NCBI RefSeq assembly: GCF_963665245.1
Contig: NZ_OY762267.1
Coordinates: 682,001-746,000, forward strand
Length of the DNA stretch: 64,000 bases
From: an uncultured Paludibaculum sp.
Lineage (GTDB): Bacteria > Acidobacteriota > Terriglobia > Bryobacterales > Bryobacteraceae
Reading direction: 5' to 3'
Made by a program: the position numbers and the translations under genes. This document shows positions 42,664-51,277 of the stretch, one piece after another (the stretch's first letter is position 1; each line of letters begins with the position of its first letter). Under the pieces are notes generated by a model. That model did no database searches. It saw only the letters and a list, made by a program, of their open reading frames with translations, and had not been told where the DNA came from.

Positions 42664-43659
42664 ATGCAGAACAACGGAAGCGCTGGGAAGAAGGTCATCC
42701 TTCTGCGTCCGCGGGGATTTTGCGCCGGGGTCGTTCGAGCGATCGATGTCGTGAAAATCGCCCTGGACGTCTATGGAGCACCGATCTACGTGCGCAAGGA
42801 GATCGTGCATAACCGCCACGTCGTGGAGGAGTTGAAGGGTCTAGGCGCGATTTTCGTGGACGACCTCCACGAAGTGCCAGCCGGCAACCGCCTGATCTTC
42901 AGCGCGCATGGCGTGTCGCCCGCCGTTCGCTCAGAGGCGAAGGAACGGCAACTCGAGGTCATCGACGCCACCTGTCCGCTCGTCACCAAGGTGCACTTGG
43001 AAGCCGTGAAGTTTGCGCGGCAAGGATACGGCATCCTGCTGATCGGGCACAAGGAGCACGAGGAGATCGAGGGAACGTACGGCGAGGCGCCGAAGAACAC
43101 CTTCATCATCCAGACCGAGGCCGATGCCGAGGCGGTCCAGGTGCCGAATCCAGACCGGGTTTGCTTCCTCACCCAAACTACGCTGAGCCTGGACGAGACA
43201 CGGGGCATCATCGAGATTTTGCGACGGCGCTTCCCCAAGGTGGAAGGGCCAAAGTCGCAGGACATCTGCTACGCCACCGAGAATCGCCAGATGGCCGTGA
43301 AGGCCGTGGCTCCGCTGTGCCAGTTGCTGCTGGTGGTGGGCTCGCAGAACAGCTCGAACTCAAAGCGTCTGGTGGAAGTCTGCGGGAAGACGGGGGTCCC
43401 GGCCTACCTGATCGACGACAAGTCATTCCTGAAAGAGGAATGGCTGCAAGGCGTGAATACGGTTTCCGTGACGGCTGGCGCCTCAGCGCCGGAGAACCTG
43501 GTCCAGGATCTGATCGACTATCTGATGGGGCGTGGGTTCGCCACCCTTGAGGAGATGGACATTGTCGATGAGGACGTGCGCTTCCAATTGCCCCACGAGT
43601 TGCAGGGCGGCATGGTGAAGCTGACCACGATCTCGACGACGATACCGGCCGCGCTATGA
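42664..43659 (+). CDS. ispH: 4-hydroxy-3-methylbut-2-enyl diphosphate reductase
   Basis: The 331-aa protein has the three iron-sulfur cysteines: C20 in RGFCAGVVRA, C104 in DATCPLVTKVH and C202 in QDICYATENRQ. The catalytic Glu motif and the VGSQNSSNSKRLVEV block are also present. IspH makes IPP and DMAPP in the last step of the MEP pathway. The stop overlaps the shc start by 4 bases (ATGA), which ties isoprenoid supply directly to hopanoid synthesis. The extended C-terminal tail (about 15 residues) is short. Confidence 0.96.
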   Translation: MQNNGSAGKKVILLRPRGFCAGVVRAIDVVKIALDVYGAPIYVRKEIVHNRHVVEELKGLGAIFVDDLHEVPAGNRLIFSAHGVSPAVRSEAKERQLEVIDATCPLVTKVHLEAVKFARQGYGILLIGHKEHEEIEGTYGEAPKNTFIIQTEADAEAVQVPNPDRVCFLTQTTLSLDETRGIIEILRRRFPKVEGPKSQDICYATENRQMAVKAVAPLCQLLLVVGSQNSSNSKRLVEVCGKTGVPAYLIDDKSFLKEEWLQGVNTVSVTAGASAPENLVQDLIDYLMGRGFATLEEMDIVDEDVRFQLPHELQGGMVKLTTISTTIPAAL

Positions 43660-45599
43660 GCCCAGGATTGCAGGTGGAAGACGCACTACTGATCGCCACG
43701 GCGAAGTCCGCGCGAAATGCGTCTGAATATCTGCTTTCCCGCCAGGATGCCGCCGGCTACTGGTGGGGCGACCTGACCGCCGACTCGACGCTGGAATCGG
43801 ACTGGCTGTTGCTGCTGCTGTGGCTTCACCCGCCGCGCGATGGCCGGTGGACGCCGCCGGATCGCGGCAAGGTGGACCGGGCCGTTGCCTCGATTCTGGC
43901 GCGCCAGAACGAAGACGGAGGCTTTGCCGTTTACCCCAAGGGGCCGTCGGACTGCAGTGCCAGCGTCAAGGCTTACTTTGCGCTGAAACTGGCGGGGCTC
44001 AATGTGGGCGACGGCCGCATGCAACGCCTGCGGGACCGGATTCTTGCGCTGGGTGGGATTCAGTCGGCCAACAGCTATGTAAAGATCAACATGGCTCTGT
44101 TCGGGTTGTTCCCGCGCGAGCATGTGCCCAGCGTTCCGCCCGAGATCATGCTGCTGCCGGCCGATCTGCTCTACGAAATGTCGTCGTGGACCCGGGCGAT
44201 TGTCGTGCCGCTCTCCATCGTGCAGGCACAGACTTTAGGCGCCCCCCGTCCGGTTCCGCAGGGCTTCGACTTGAAGGAGTTGTTCAAGCCCGGCGCGGAT
44301 ATCTCCTTTCACAAGGCCGAGTCCTTGTTTTCGTGGAGGAGCGCGTTTCGCAAGGCCGACAAACTGGTTAAGTTCTGGGAACGCCGGGGCCTGCAGAATG
44401 TTCGCGATAGGGCCATAGGAAGGGCGAAGGACTGGATTCTTGAACGTTTCGGTCACTCCGACGGTCTGGCGGCCATCTATCCAAGTATGCAGTACGCCAT
44501 CATGGCGCTGGAATCGCTTGGGTACGCGGCCGATTCACCGGAACGCCGGGAGGCGCAGAAGCAGTTCGACGCCCTGCTGGTGGACGACGGCGAACGTTTC
44601 TTCTTCCAGCCCTGCTTTTCGCCGGTTTGGGATACGGCTATTGCCGCCTACGCCCTGGGCGAGGGTGGGTTCGCTCCTGCTGAACAGATGACGCGCTGCG
44701 GCGATTGGCTGCTGACGAAGGAAGTGCGCCGCAAGGGCGACTGGAGCGTCAAGCGTCCGAACACCGAGCCCTCCGGCTGGTACTTTGAGTTCGCCAACGA
44801 GTTTTACCCCGATATCGACGATACGGCCATGGTGCTGCTGGGGCTGTGGCACACGCGCTCCAGCCGCAAGGATGAGTTCGATGCCGTCGTTCGCCGCGCC
44901 ATACAGTGGCTGCTGGCCATGCAGAGCAAGGACGGCGGCTGGGCGGCCTTCGATGTCGACAACGATACACACAGCCTGAGCGAGGTGCCCTTCGCGGACC
45001 ACAACGCGATGCTGGATCCCACGTGTCCGGACATCACGGGCCGTGTTCTGGAGGCGCTTTGCCTGTGGGGCGTCGACCGGAACTCGCCGGCGGTGCGGCG
45101 CGGCGTCGAGTACCTGCGCAAGTCGCAGGAGGCCGATGGAAGCTGGTATGGCCGCTGGGGCGTGAATTACATCTACGGTACATTTCTGGCTCTGCGCGGG
45201 CTGCGGGCGGCCGGATACGACGAGCGCGAGGCCGAAGTACTGCGCGCCGGAGAATGGCTCCGATCGGTGCAAAATGCCGACGGGGGTTGGGGCGAGAGTT
45301 GTGAGAGCTACGCCCAGGACACATTTGTCGCCGCGGAGAGTACCGCGTCCCAGACCGCCTGGGCCGTCCTTGGCTTGTTGGCCGGCGGAGATACGACGAG
45401 CGAGAGTGTCCATCTTGGCATCGAGTTCCTGATCAGGAACCAGCGCCGGGATGGAGGGTGGGATGAGGCTCTGGCCACGGGGACCGGATTCCCGCGGGTC
45501 TTCTATCTCACTTACCACTTGTACCGCCACTCGTTCCCCGCGCTGGCGCTGGCGGAATATTCGAAACTGAAGGGCGGCAGGAGCGCCGGGCACCCATGA
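43656..45599 (+). CDS. shc: Squalene-hopene cyclase
   Basis: The 647-aa protein has the catalytic DxDD motif as D386-I-D-D389 in FYPDIDDTAMVLLG. Several QW repeats are visible (QNEDGGFAVY, QSKDGGWAAFDVDND, QEADGSWYGRWG, QNADGGWGESCESY, QRRDGGWDEALATG). It cyclises squalene to hopene or hopanol at the membrane. The length is normal. It begins within the ispH stop and is followed by 82 bases before hpnA. Also called hpnF. Confidence 0.96.
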   Translation: MSPGLQVEDALLIATAKSARNASEYLLSRQDAAGYWWGDLTADSTLESDWLLLLLWLHPPRDGRWTPPDRGKVDRAVASILARQNEDGGFAVYPKGPSDCSASVKAYFALKLAGLNVGDGRMQRLRDRILALGGIQSANSYVKINMALFGLFPREHVPSVPPEIMLLPADLLYEMSSWTRAIVVPLSIVQAQTLGAPRPVPQGFDLKELFKPGADISFHKAESLFSWRSAFRKADKLVKFWERRGLQNVRDRAIGRAKDWILERFGHSDGLAAIYPSMQYAIMALESLGYAADSPERREAQKQFDALLVDDGERFFFQPCFSPVWDTAIAAYALGEGGFAPAEQMTRCGDWLLTKEVRRKGDWSVKRPNTEPSGWYFEFANEFYPDIDDTAMVLLGLWHTRSSRKDEFDAVVRRAIQWLLAMQSKDGGWAAFDVDNDTHSLSEVPFADHNAMLDPTCPDITGRVLEALCLWGVDRNSPAVRRGVEYLRKSQEADGSWYGRWGVNYIYGTFLALRGLRAAGYDEREAEVLRAGEWLRSVQNADGGWGESCESYAQDTFVAAESTASQTAWAVLGLLAGGDTTSESVHLGIEFLIRNQRRDGGWDEALATGTGFPRVFYLTYHLYRHSFPALALAEYSKLKGGRSAGHP

Positions 45600-45681
45600 A
45601 GGCGCCTGACAACTCGGCCGTGCGGCGCGACAGGAAAGCGTCGCGGTAGCCAATGGGGTCTGATCTTAGCGAGGGTACAGC

Positions 45682-46656
45682 TTGAAGCCGGCGCTAGTGA
45701 CTGGCGCTTCGGGGTTCCTGGGCTGGCACGTGGCAAACGGGCTGGCCGGGAAAGGAATTCCCGTGCGCGCCATGGCCCGCAAACCGGAAGCCGTGCGTGG
45801 ACTGAACGCCGAGGTGGTGAGCGGCGACCTGCGCGACGTGGAGTCGCTGCGGCGGGCCGTGGCGGGCTGTGGCCTCGTGTTCCACGTGGCGGCCGACTAC
45901 CGGCTGTGGGTGCGGCATCCGCAGGAGATGTACGACTCCAACGTGACCGGCACCAGAAACCTGCTGGAAGCGGCCAGAACAGCCGGGGTGGAACGTGTTG
46001 TTTACACGAGCACCGTGGGCTGCATCGGATTTCTACCGGATGGGCTGGGCGACGAGTCGACGCCCGTCTGCCTGGACGACATGACCGGCCACTACAAACG
46101 GTCGAAGTTCCTGGCGGAACAGGAAGCCCTGCGGTTCGCCCGGGAGGGGTTTCCGGTCGTCATCGTGAATCCGACGGCGCCCGTCGGCGACCACGACGTG
46201 AAGCCGACCCCAACCGGTCAAACCATCGTGGATTTCCTCACCGGCCGGATGCCGGCCTTTGTCGATACGGGCCTGAACATTGTCGACGCCCGTGAGACGG
46301 CCGAAGGCCACTGGCTGGCCTGTGAAAAGGGCAAACCGGGTGAGCGCTACATTCTCGGCAGTGAAAATCTAACGCTGGAACAGATATTGGGCAAACTGGC
46401 GGCGATCAGCGGCAAAGCCGCGCCGAAGACCAGAATCCCTTGGCTGGTGGCGCTGCTGGCCGGCGCGTTTTCGACGGCTTGGGCGAATGTGAGCGGCGTG
46501 GCCCCGCGCGTGCCGTTGGACGCGGTACGGATGGCGCGGAAGAAGATGTGGGTGAGTTGCTCCAAAGCGGAGCGGGAATTGGGCTTCCGGCCATCGGGCG
46601 CCGATTTCGCGTTGCGCAAGGCGGTGACCTGGTTTGAGGCAAATGGATACTGTTGA
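45682..46656 (+). CDS. hpnA: Hopanoid-associated sugar epimerase HpnA
   Basis: The 324-aa short-chain dehydrogenase starts with the NAD-binding motif ALVTGASGFLGWHVANGLAG and has the catalytic Y-x3-K in GHYKRSKFLAEQEA. The VVYTSTVGCIGF block is typical of HpnA. Its exact step in hopanoid side-chain synthesis is not settled. The start is TTG at 45682 after GAGGG. The stop overlaps the hpnG start by 14 bases. Confidence 0.9.
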   Translation: MKPALVTGASGFLGWHVANGLAGKGIPVRAMARKPEAVRGLNAEVVSGDLRDVESLRRAVAGCGLVFHVAADYRLWVRHPQEMYDSNVTGTRNLLEAARTAGVERVVYTSTVGCIGFLPDGLGDESTPVCLDDMTGHYKRSKFLAEQEALRFAREGFPVVIVNPTAPVGDHDVKPTPTGQTIVDFLTGRMPAFVDTGLNIVDARETAEGHWLACEKGKPGERYILGSENLTLEQILGKLAAISGKAAPKTRIPWLVALLAGAFSTAWANVSGVAPRVPLDAVRMARKKMWVSCSKAERELGFRPSGADFALRKAVTWFEANGYC

Positions 46657-47359
46657 CGGCAACCCGATTGTGGCCATTGCCGCCGAGGCCCGCGAATTCG
46701 AGGGGCTTCTGCGGCATGCGTCCTCCGTGTCGGAACTCGACTGGCCGGTGCAATACGCCCGAAGGGCCGAGATTCGTGGCTCGTCCTGGGTTCTTTCCGC
46801 CAACGGCCCGGGCCCGAAACTGGCCGGAGCCGCCGCGGAGGTCGCCGCCCGCCAGTGCGATGCGCGCGCCTTTGTAAGTACGGGCTTTTGCGGCGCCCTG
46901 GATCCCGCGCTGGATGCGTGCCAGGTGTTTGTCGCCTCCAGCGTGGAGGCCCCCGAACAGGGCCGGAGTTTTGCGTCGCGCCACACCGGCAGTGATACGG
47001 GGCACGCCGCGGGCCGCCTGCTTTCAGTGGACCGGGTGGCCGTCACGGCGGCCGAAAAGGCAGCGCTGTGGGCCGATGGCGCGGCCGTTGTGGAAATGGA
47101 AGCCGCCGCTGTCGCAGAACGGGCGGAAAGATCGGAAACTCCGTTTTATTGCATCCGCGTCGTAAGTGATACAGCTCGCGATGAGATGCCACTCGATTTC
47201 AACTTATACCGCGACTCCGATGGTCGCTTTTCGCGCGGACGCATTGTGGCCGCCGCACTGATGCGGCCTGCCTGTTTCGCCGGGCTGTTGCGCCTGGATG
47301 CCCACTGCCGCCGCGCTTCTGCAAACCTGGGGGATTTCCTTGCCGACTGCCGATTCTAG
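46643..47359 (+). CDS. hpnG: Hopanoid-associated nucleoside phosphorylase HpnG
   Basis: The 238-aa protein has a nucleoside-phosphorylase fold: GNPIVAIAAEAREFEGLL, the FVSTGFCGALDPALDACQVF block and AAVVEMEAAAVAERAE, with the catalytic-site Glu. HpnG removes adenine from adenosylhopane to give ribosylhopane (phosphorylated). The ATG at 46643 is chosen over an in-frame TTG at 46634; GAGG precedes it. HpnH, which makes adenosylhopane, is not in the window. The two alcohol dehydrogenases follow directly. Confidence 0.85.
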   Translation: MDTVDGNPIVAIAAEAREFEGLLRHASSVSELDWPVQYARRAEIRGSSWVLSANGPGPKLAGAAAEVAARQCDARAFVSTGFCGALDPALDACQVFVASSVEAPEQGRSFASRHTGSDTGHAAGRLLSVDRVAVTAAEKAALWADGAAVVEMEAAAVAERAERSETPFYCIRVVSDTARDEMPLDFNLYRDSDGRFSRGRIVAAALMRPACFAGLLRLDAHCRRASANLGDFLADCRF

Positions 47360-47384
47360 ACCGAACGGTTCTCCCAATGGCACT

Positions 47385-48440
47385 ATGATGGCCGCCGTGT
47401 ACACCGGCCAGGGCAACATCAACGTGGAGTCCGTGCCCGTACCCCAAATCGGACGGGGAGAAATGCTGGTGCGCGTCGAAGCGTGCGGCATCTGCCACAC
47501 CGATCTCAAGAAAGTGGAGCACGATCTGCTGCCGCCGCCGCGCATCTACGGCCACGAATCGGCTGGCGTCGTGGTTCACGTGGGTGAGGGCGTCACGAAG
47601 TACAAACTGGGCGACCGGGTTATCGCGTTCCACCACATTCCCTGCAAGAAATGTTTTTATTGCTCGAAGAAACTGTACGCGCAGTGCGAAACTTATAAGA
47701 GGGTAGGCATCACCGCCGGGTTTGAGCCGGCCGGTGGCGGCTTCGCCCAGTACATCCGCGTGATGGACTGGATCGTCCGCGATGGAGTCGAGCTGATCCC
47801 CGAGGGTGTATCGTTCGAGATTGCAAGTTTCGTTGAGCCAGTCAATACGTGCCTGAAGGCTACCGTGGAGATGAATCCGCAACCCGGGGATGTGGTGCTG
47901 GTTCAGGGCCAGGGGCCGATCGGGCTGCTGTTTACGATGCTGGTAAAGCGTACCGGGGCTACCGTCCTGGCCACGGACGCGATTCCAGAACGTCTGGCAC
48001 TGGCGCGGAGGTTTGGCGCGGCGGAATGTTGGGATCCGCGTACGGAGGATGTTACGCGGCTGTGTAAACAACGGACCGAAGGTCGCGGCGTGGATCAGGT
48101 TTTCGTCGCCGCCTCGGTGAAAGGGATCGTAGATCAGGCGATAGCCTCTTCCCGTCCCGGAGGTAAAATTTTGCTCTTTGCGCAGACCAGTGATACGGAA
48201 AGAATCGAACTCTCCGGCGCTGACATCTGCAAACTTGAGCGGACGTTGTTAGGGTGTTACAGCGCGTCGGTCGACCTTCAGGCCGAATCCGCTCGTCTGG
48301 TATTTAGCGGGGATTTGCCAGTGGAAGATCTGGTCTCTCACAGACTTCCGCTCTCCGAGATCCGTCAGGGCATTGGCCTGGCGTTGCATCCGGACGGCAA
48401 ATCGTTGAAAATAATGGTTCAGCCACAGAGGTTGTCTTAA
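47385..48440 (+). CDS. Zinc-dependent alcohol dehydrogenase in the hopanoid operon (1)
   Basis: The 351-aa medium-chain dehydrogenase has the catalytic zinc motif EACGICHTDLKK and GHESAGVVVHVGEGV. The structural zinc cysteines are in CKKCFYCSKKLYAQC, and the NAD(P)-binding motif is GQGPIGLLF. The closest general group is the threonine/sorbitol dehydrogenase type. It starts at one of two adjacent ATGs (47385 or 47388), 25 bases after hpnG. It is followed by a paralog without spacing. A role in hopanoid side-chain redox chemistry is inferred from position only. Confidence 0.85.
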   Translation: MMAAVYTGQGNINVESVPVPQIGRGEMLVRVEACGICHTDLKKVEHDLLPPPRIYGHESAGVVVHVGEGVTKYKLGDRVIAFHHIPCKKCFYCSKKLYAQCETYKRVGITAGFEPAGGGFAQYIRVMDWIVRDGVELIPEGVSFEIASFVEPVNTCLKATVEMNPQPGDVVLVQGQGPIGLLFTMLVKRTGATVLATDAIPERLALARRFGAAECWDPRTEDVTRLCKQRTEGRGVDQVFVAASVKGIVDQAIASSRPGGKILLFAQTSDTERIELSGADICKLERTLLGCYSASVDLQAESARLVFSGDLPVEDLVSHRLPLSEIRQGIGLALHPDGKSLKIMVQPQRLS

Positions 48441-49481
48441 GTGAACAAGCAGATGATGGCCGCCGTTCTCTACGGGCGTGAACAAGTGCGCGTGGAGCAG
48501 GTGTCCGTGCCTCAAATTGAAAAAGGCGACGTGCTGGTGCGCGTTCGGGCCGCGCTCACTTGCGGTACCGACGTGAAGGTTTTTCGTCGCGGTTATCACG
48601 CCAAAATGATCGTGCCGCCGGCCTTGTTCGGTCATGAACTGGCGGGCGACATCGTCGCCGTAGGCGAGCATGTGGAGGGGTTTCACGCCGGTCAACGGGT
48701 CGTGGCCGCCAACTCAGCGCCCTGCCTGAACTGTTTCTATTGCCGTAAGGGTCTGGAGAATCTCTGCGAAGACCTGCTGTTCAACAACGGCGCCTACGCG
48801 GAGTTCATTCGTATTCCCGCCCGCATCGTCCAAAGGAATCTGTATGAGATTCCGGGCCACCTGGCCTATCCGGACGCCGCCCTGATCGAGCCGCTGGCTT
48901 GTGTCCTGAAAGGTCTGGAAGAGACCCACGTGCGCCCCGGCGACAACGTCGTGGTGATCGGCCAGGGTCCGATTGGCCTGATGTTCGTCCGTCTGGCGAA
49001 AGTCTATGGCGCCAGGGTGATTGCGCTGGGCCGCCGCACTTCCCAACTCGACCGCGCCCTGCGGATGGGCGCCCACGACGCCCTGTTGAATACCGACGCG
49101 GAAGATGTCATGCGCCAGGTGCGCGGCCTCACCGGCGGCTACGGCGCCGATGTTGTGATCGAAGCCGTTGGCAATCCCGAAACCTGGGAACTCGCCGTGC
49201 GGCTGCTGCGCCGCGGCGGCACCGCCCAGTTCTTCGGCGGCTGCCCCAGCGACACGCGGATCATGCTGGAGACGCAGATGCTGCACTATAGCGAGATCAA
49301 GTGCGTGGCCAGCTTCCATCACACGCCTTCGTACATCCGCAAAGCGCTCGACATCGTCAGCCGCGGCGACATTACGGCCCGCGACTTCGTCAATCGCGAA
49401 GAGCCGCTCACCAACCTGCTCGAAGTGATGCGCCATCTGATGAGCCACAACGGGCATATGAAGACGGCCATCATTCCATAG
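48441..49481 (+). CDS. Zinc-dependent alcohol dehydrogenase in the hopanoid operon (2)
   Basis: A 346-aa paralog of the preceding protein: ALTCGTDVKVFRRGYH, GHELAGDIVAVGEHVEGF, CLNCFYCRKGLENLC and GQGPIGLMFVRLAKVYG, with a longer basic NADP-type region. The start GTG at 48441 directly abuts the previous stop, so translation is coupled. The active-site His after the catalytic Cys differs from that of the partner (CGTD versus CGICHTD), as in the threonine-dehydrogenase subgroup. Either a second step or a partner subunit of the first dehydrogenase is possible. Confidence 0.85.
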   Translation: MNKQMMAAVLYGREQVRVEQVSVPQIEKGDVLVRVRAALTCGTDVKVFRRGYHAKMIVPPALFGHELAGDIVAVGEHVEGFHAGQRVVAANSAPCLNCFYCRKGLENLCEDLLFNNGAYAEFIRIPARIVQRNLYEIPGHLAYPDAALIEPLACVLKGLEETHVRPGDNVVVIGQGPIGLMFVRLAKVYGARVIALGRRTSQLDRALRMGAHDALLNTDAEDVMRQVRGLTGGYGADVVIEAVGNPETWELAVRLLRRGGTAQFFGGCPSDTRIMLETQMLHYSEIKCVASFHHTPSYIRKALDIVSRGDITARDFVNREEPLTNLLEVMRHLMSHNGHMKTAIIP

Positions 49482-49540
49482 GGCTGTTTGCGACCAGCGT
49501 GCAACTGCAACCCGTCGAGTTTCTGAAATCGCAGGAAGCC

Positions 49541-50416
49541 ATGACGAAGGCCTGGTCCACCGACCAGGCCTTGTCGTATACGCACTGGCTCGCCACGCAC
49601 CACTACGAGAACTTCAACGTGGTGAGCTTCCTGCTGCCCAAACACCTGCACCAGGATTTCTACAACGTGTACTCGTTCTGCCGCTGGTCGGACGATCTCG
49701 GCGATGAGATTGGGGACACGGCGGAGAGCCTGCGCCTGCTGGACTGGTGGCGCGGCGAACTGCGCGGCCTGTACCAAGGCGCCAAGCCCAGCCACCCAGT
49801 GTTCGTGGCGCTGGCTCCGACCATCGAGCGGCACAGACTGCCCATCGATCCCTTCGACAATCTGCTGACGGCGTTCATCCAGGACCAGACCGTGACCCGC
49901 TACGACGATTGGGACGGCGTGATGGGCTACTGCGTGAACTCCGCCAATCCGGTGGGCCGCCTGGTGTTGATGCTGTGCGGGTATCGCGATGAGGAGCGGT
50001 TCCGCCTCTCCGACGCCACCTGCTCCGCGCTGCAACTGGCGAACTTCTGGCAGGACGTCACGGTGGATCTGAAGAAGGATCGCGTCTACCTGCCGCTACA
50101 TCTCTTCCGCAAACACGGCTACAGCGTGGAAGAGCTTTTTGCCCACCGCCACACGCCGGCCTTCCGAGCGGTGATGGTTGAGGCTGTGGACTATGCCCAA
50201 TCGCTGTTCGAAACCGGTTTGCCGCTGGTGGGCAAGCTCGATCGCCGCCTGGCGCTGGACATCGATCTCTTCAGCCGCGGCGGTCTGAAGGTGCTCGACA
50301 AGATCCGGGCACAGGACTACGACGTTTTGAAAGGGCGGCCCGTGGTCTCCAAGCCGGAGCGCATCGCGCTGCTGCTGCGCAGCCTGCTGCGCGCGGCCGT
50401 TTCGAAAGCCGCATGA
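49541..50416 (+). CDS. hpnC: Squalene synthase-like HpnC
   Basis: The 291-aa protein has the HpnC opening HYENFNVVSFLLPKHL, the first acid motif SDDLGDE near residue 46 and the second NFWQDVTVDLKKDRVYLP. HpnC, HpnD and HpnE together convert farnesyl diphosphate to squalene; HpnC makes the hydroxysqualene intermediate from presqualene diphosphate. The ATG at 49541 is preferred; an in-frame GTG at 49499 would extend it by 14 residues. The stop overlaps hpnD by 4 bases. Confidence 0.92.
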   Translation: MTKAWSTDQALSYTHWLATHHYENFNVVSFLLPKHLHQDFYNVYSFCRWSDDLGDEIGDTAESLRLLDWWRGELRGLYQGAKPSHPVFVALAPTIERHRLPIDPFDNLLTAFIQDQTVTRYDDWDGVMGYCVNSANPVGRLVLMLCGYRDEERFRLSDATCSALQLANFWQDVTVDLKKDRVYLPLHLFRKHGYSVEELFAHRHTPAFRAVMVEAVDYAQSLFETGLPLVGKLDRRLALDIDLFSRGGLKVLDKIRAQDYDVLKGRPVVSKPERIALLLRSLLRAAVSKAA

Positions 50417-51258
50417 GCCGCCTCGCTGACTCCTACGCCCACTGCGTCCGGGTAGCCCGTGAGCGGGCCAAGAACTTCTACTATTCGTTCCTCGTTCTGC
50501 CCGAAGAGAAGCGTCTCGCCATGTGCGCCATCTACGCGTTCATGCGCGAATGTGACGACCTGAGCGACGAAGCCGGGGCGAGCCTTGCGAACATCGCAGG
50601 CTGGCGCGCCGAGATGCAGCAGACGCTCACCGGCCCACCGGCCAATCACCCGGTGTGGCCCGCCTTTCAGGACACCGTGCGCAAGTACCGCATCCCGGCG
50701 CGCTACTTCCACGAGATGATCGACGGCGTCTCCAGCGATCTGGAGCCGCGCAGGATCGAGACGTTCGACGAACTCTACCGCTACTGCTACCTGGTGGCAT
50801 CCGTCGTGGGGCTCACCACCATCCACATCTTCGGCTTTGACGACCCGCGCGCACTGGCTTTGGCCGAGCAGTGCGGCATCGCCTTCCAGCTCACCAACAT
50901 CATCCGCGACGTCCGCGAGGACGCGGTGAACCAGCGAGTGTACCTGCCGGCCCAGGATCTGGCCCGGTTCTCGGTCACGCCCGAGGCGCTGGCTGCCCCG
51001 GTGACGACGCCGGAGATCCGCCAGTTGCTGGAGTTCGAGGGCGGCCGGGCGCAGGAATACTACCGCTTGTCGCGCCCCCTCATCGCCATGGTGCGCGAGG
51101 ACAGCCGGCCCGCGCTGTGGGCGTTGATCGAGATCTACTCGCAACTGCTGAACCGCATCGAGCAGCGCGGCTACGACGTGATGCCGGGCAAGGTCAGGCT
51201 GTCCACTTCGGAGAAGATGACCGTGCTGGCCCGGGCCTGGCTGCGCCGGCTGTTCTAG
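50413..51258 (+). CDS. hpnD: Presqualene diphosphate synthase HpnD
   Basis: The 281-aa protein has the squalene/phytoene synthase motifs: FYYSFLVLPEEKRLAMCAIY, ECDDLSDE and the second acid motif NIIRDVREDAVNQRVYLP. HpnD condenses two farnesyl diphosphates to presqualene diphosphate. It overlaps hpnC by 4 bases. The FAD enzyme HpnE, which finishes squalene synthesis and normally sits next, is absent here; an MFS gene takes its place 19 bases downstream. Confidence 0.93.
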   Translation: MSRLADSYAHCVRVARERAKNFYYSFLVLPEEKRLAMCAIYAFMRECDDLSDEAGASLANIAGWRAEMQQTLTGPPANHPVWPAFQDTVRKYRIPARYFHEMIDGVSSDLEPRRIETFDELYRYCYLVASVVGLTTIHIFGFDDPRALALAEQCGIAFQLTNIIRDVREDAVNQRVYLPAQDLARFSVTPEALAAPVTTPEIRQLLEFEGGRAQEYYRLSRPLIAMVREDSRPALWALIEIYSQLLNRIEQRGYDVMPGKVRLSTSEKMTVLARAWLRRLF

Positions 51259-51277
51259 GAACGCGCTCCAATAGGGT

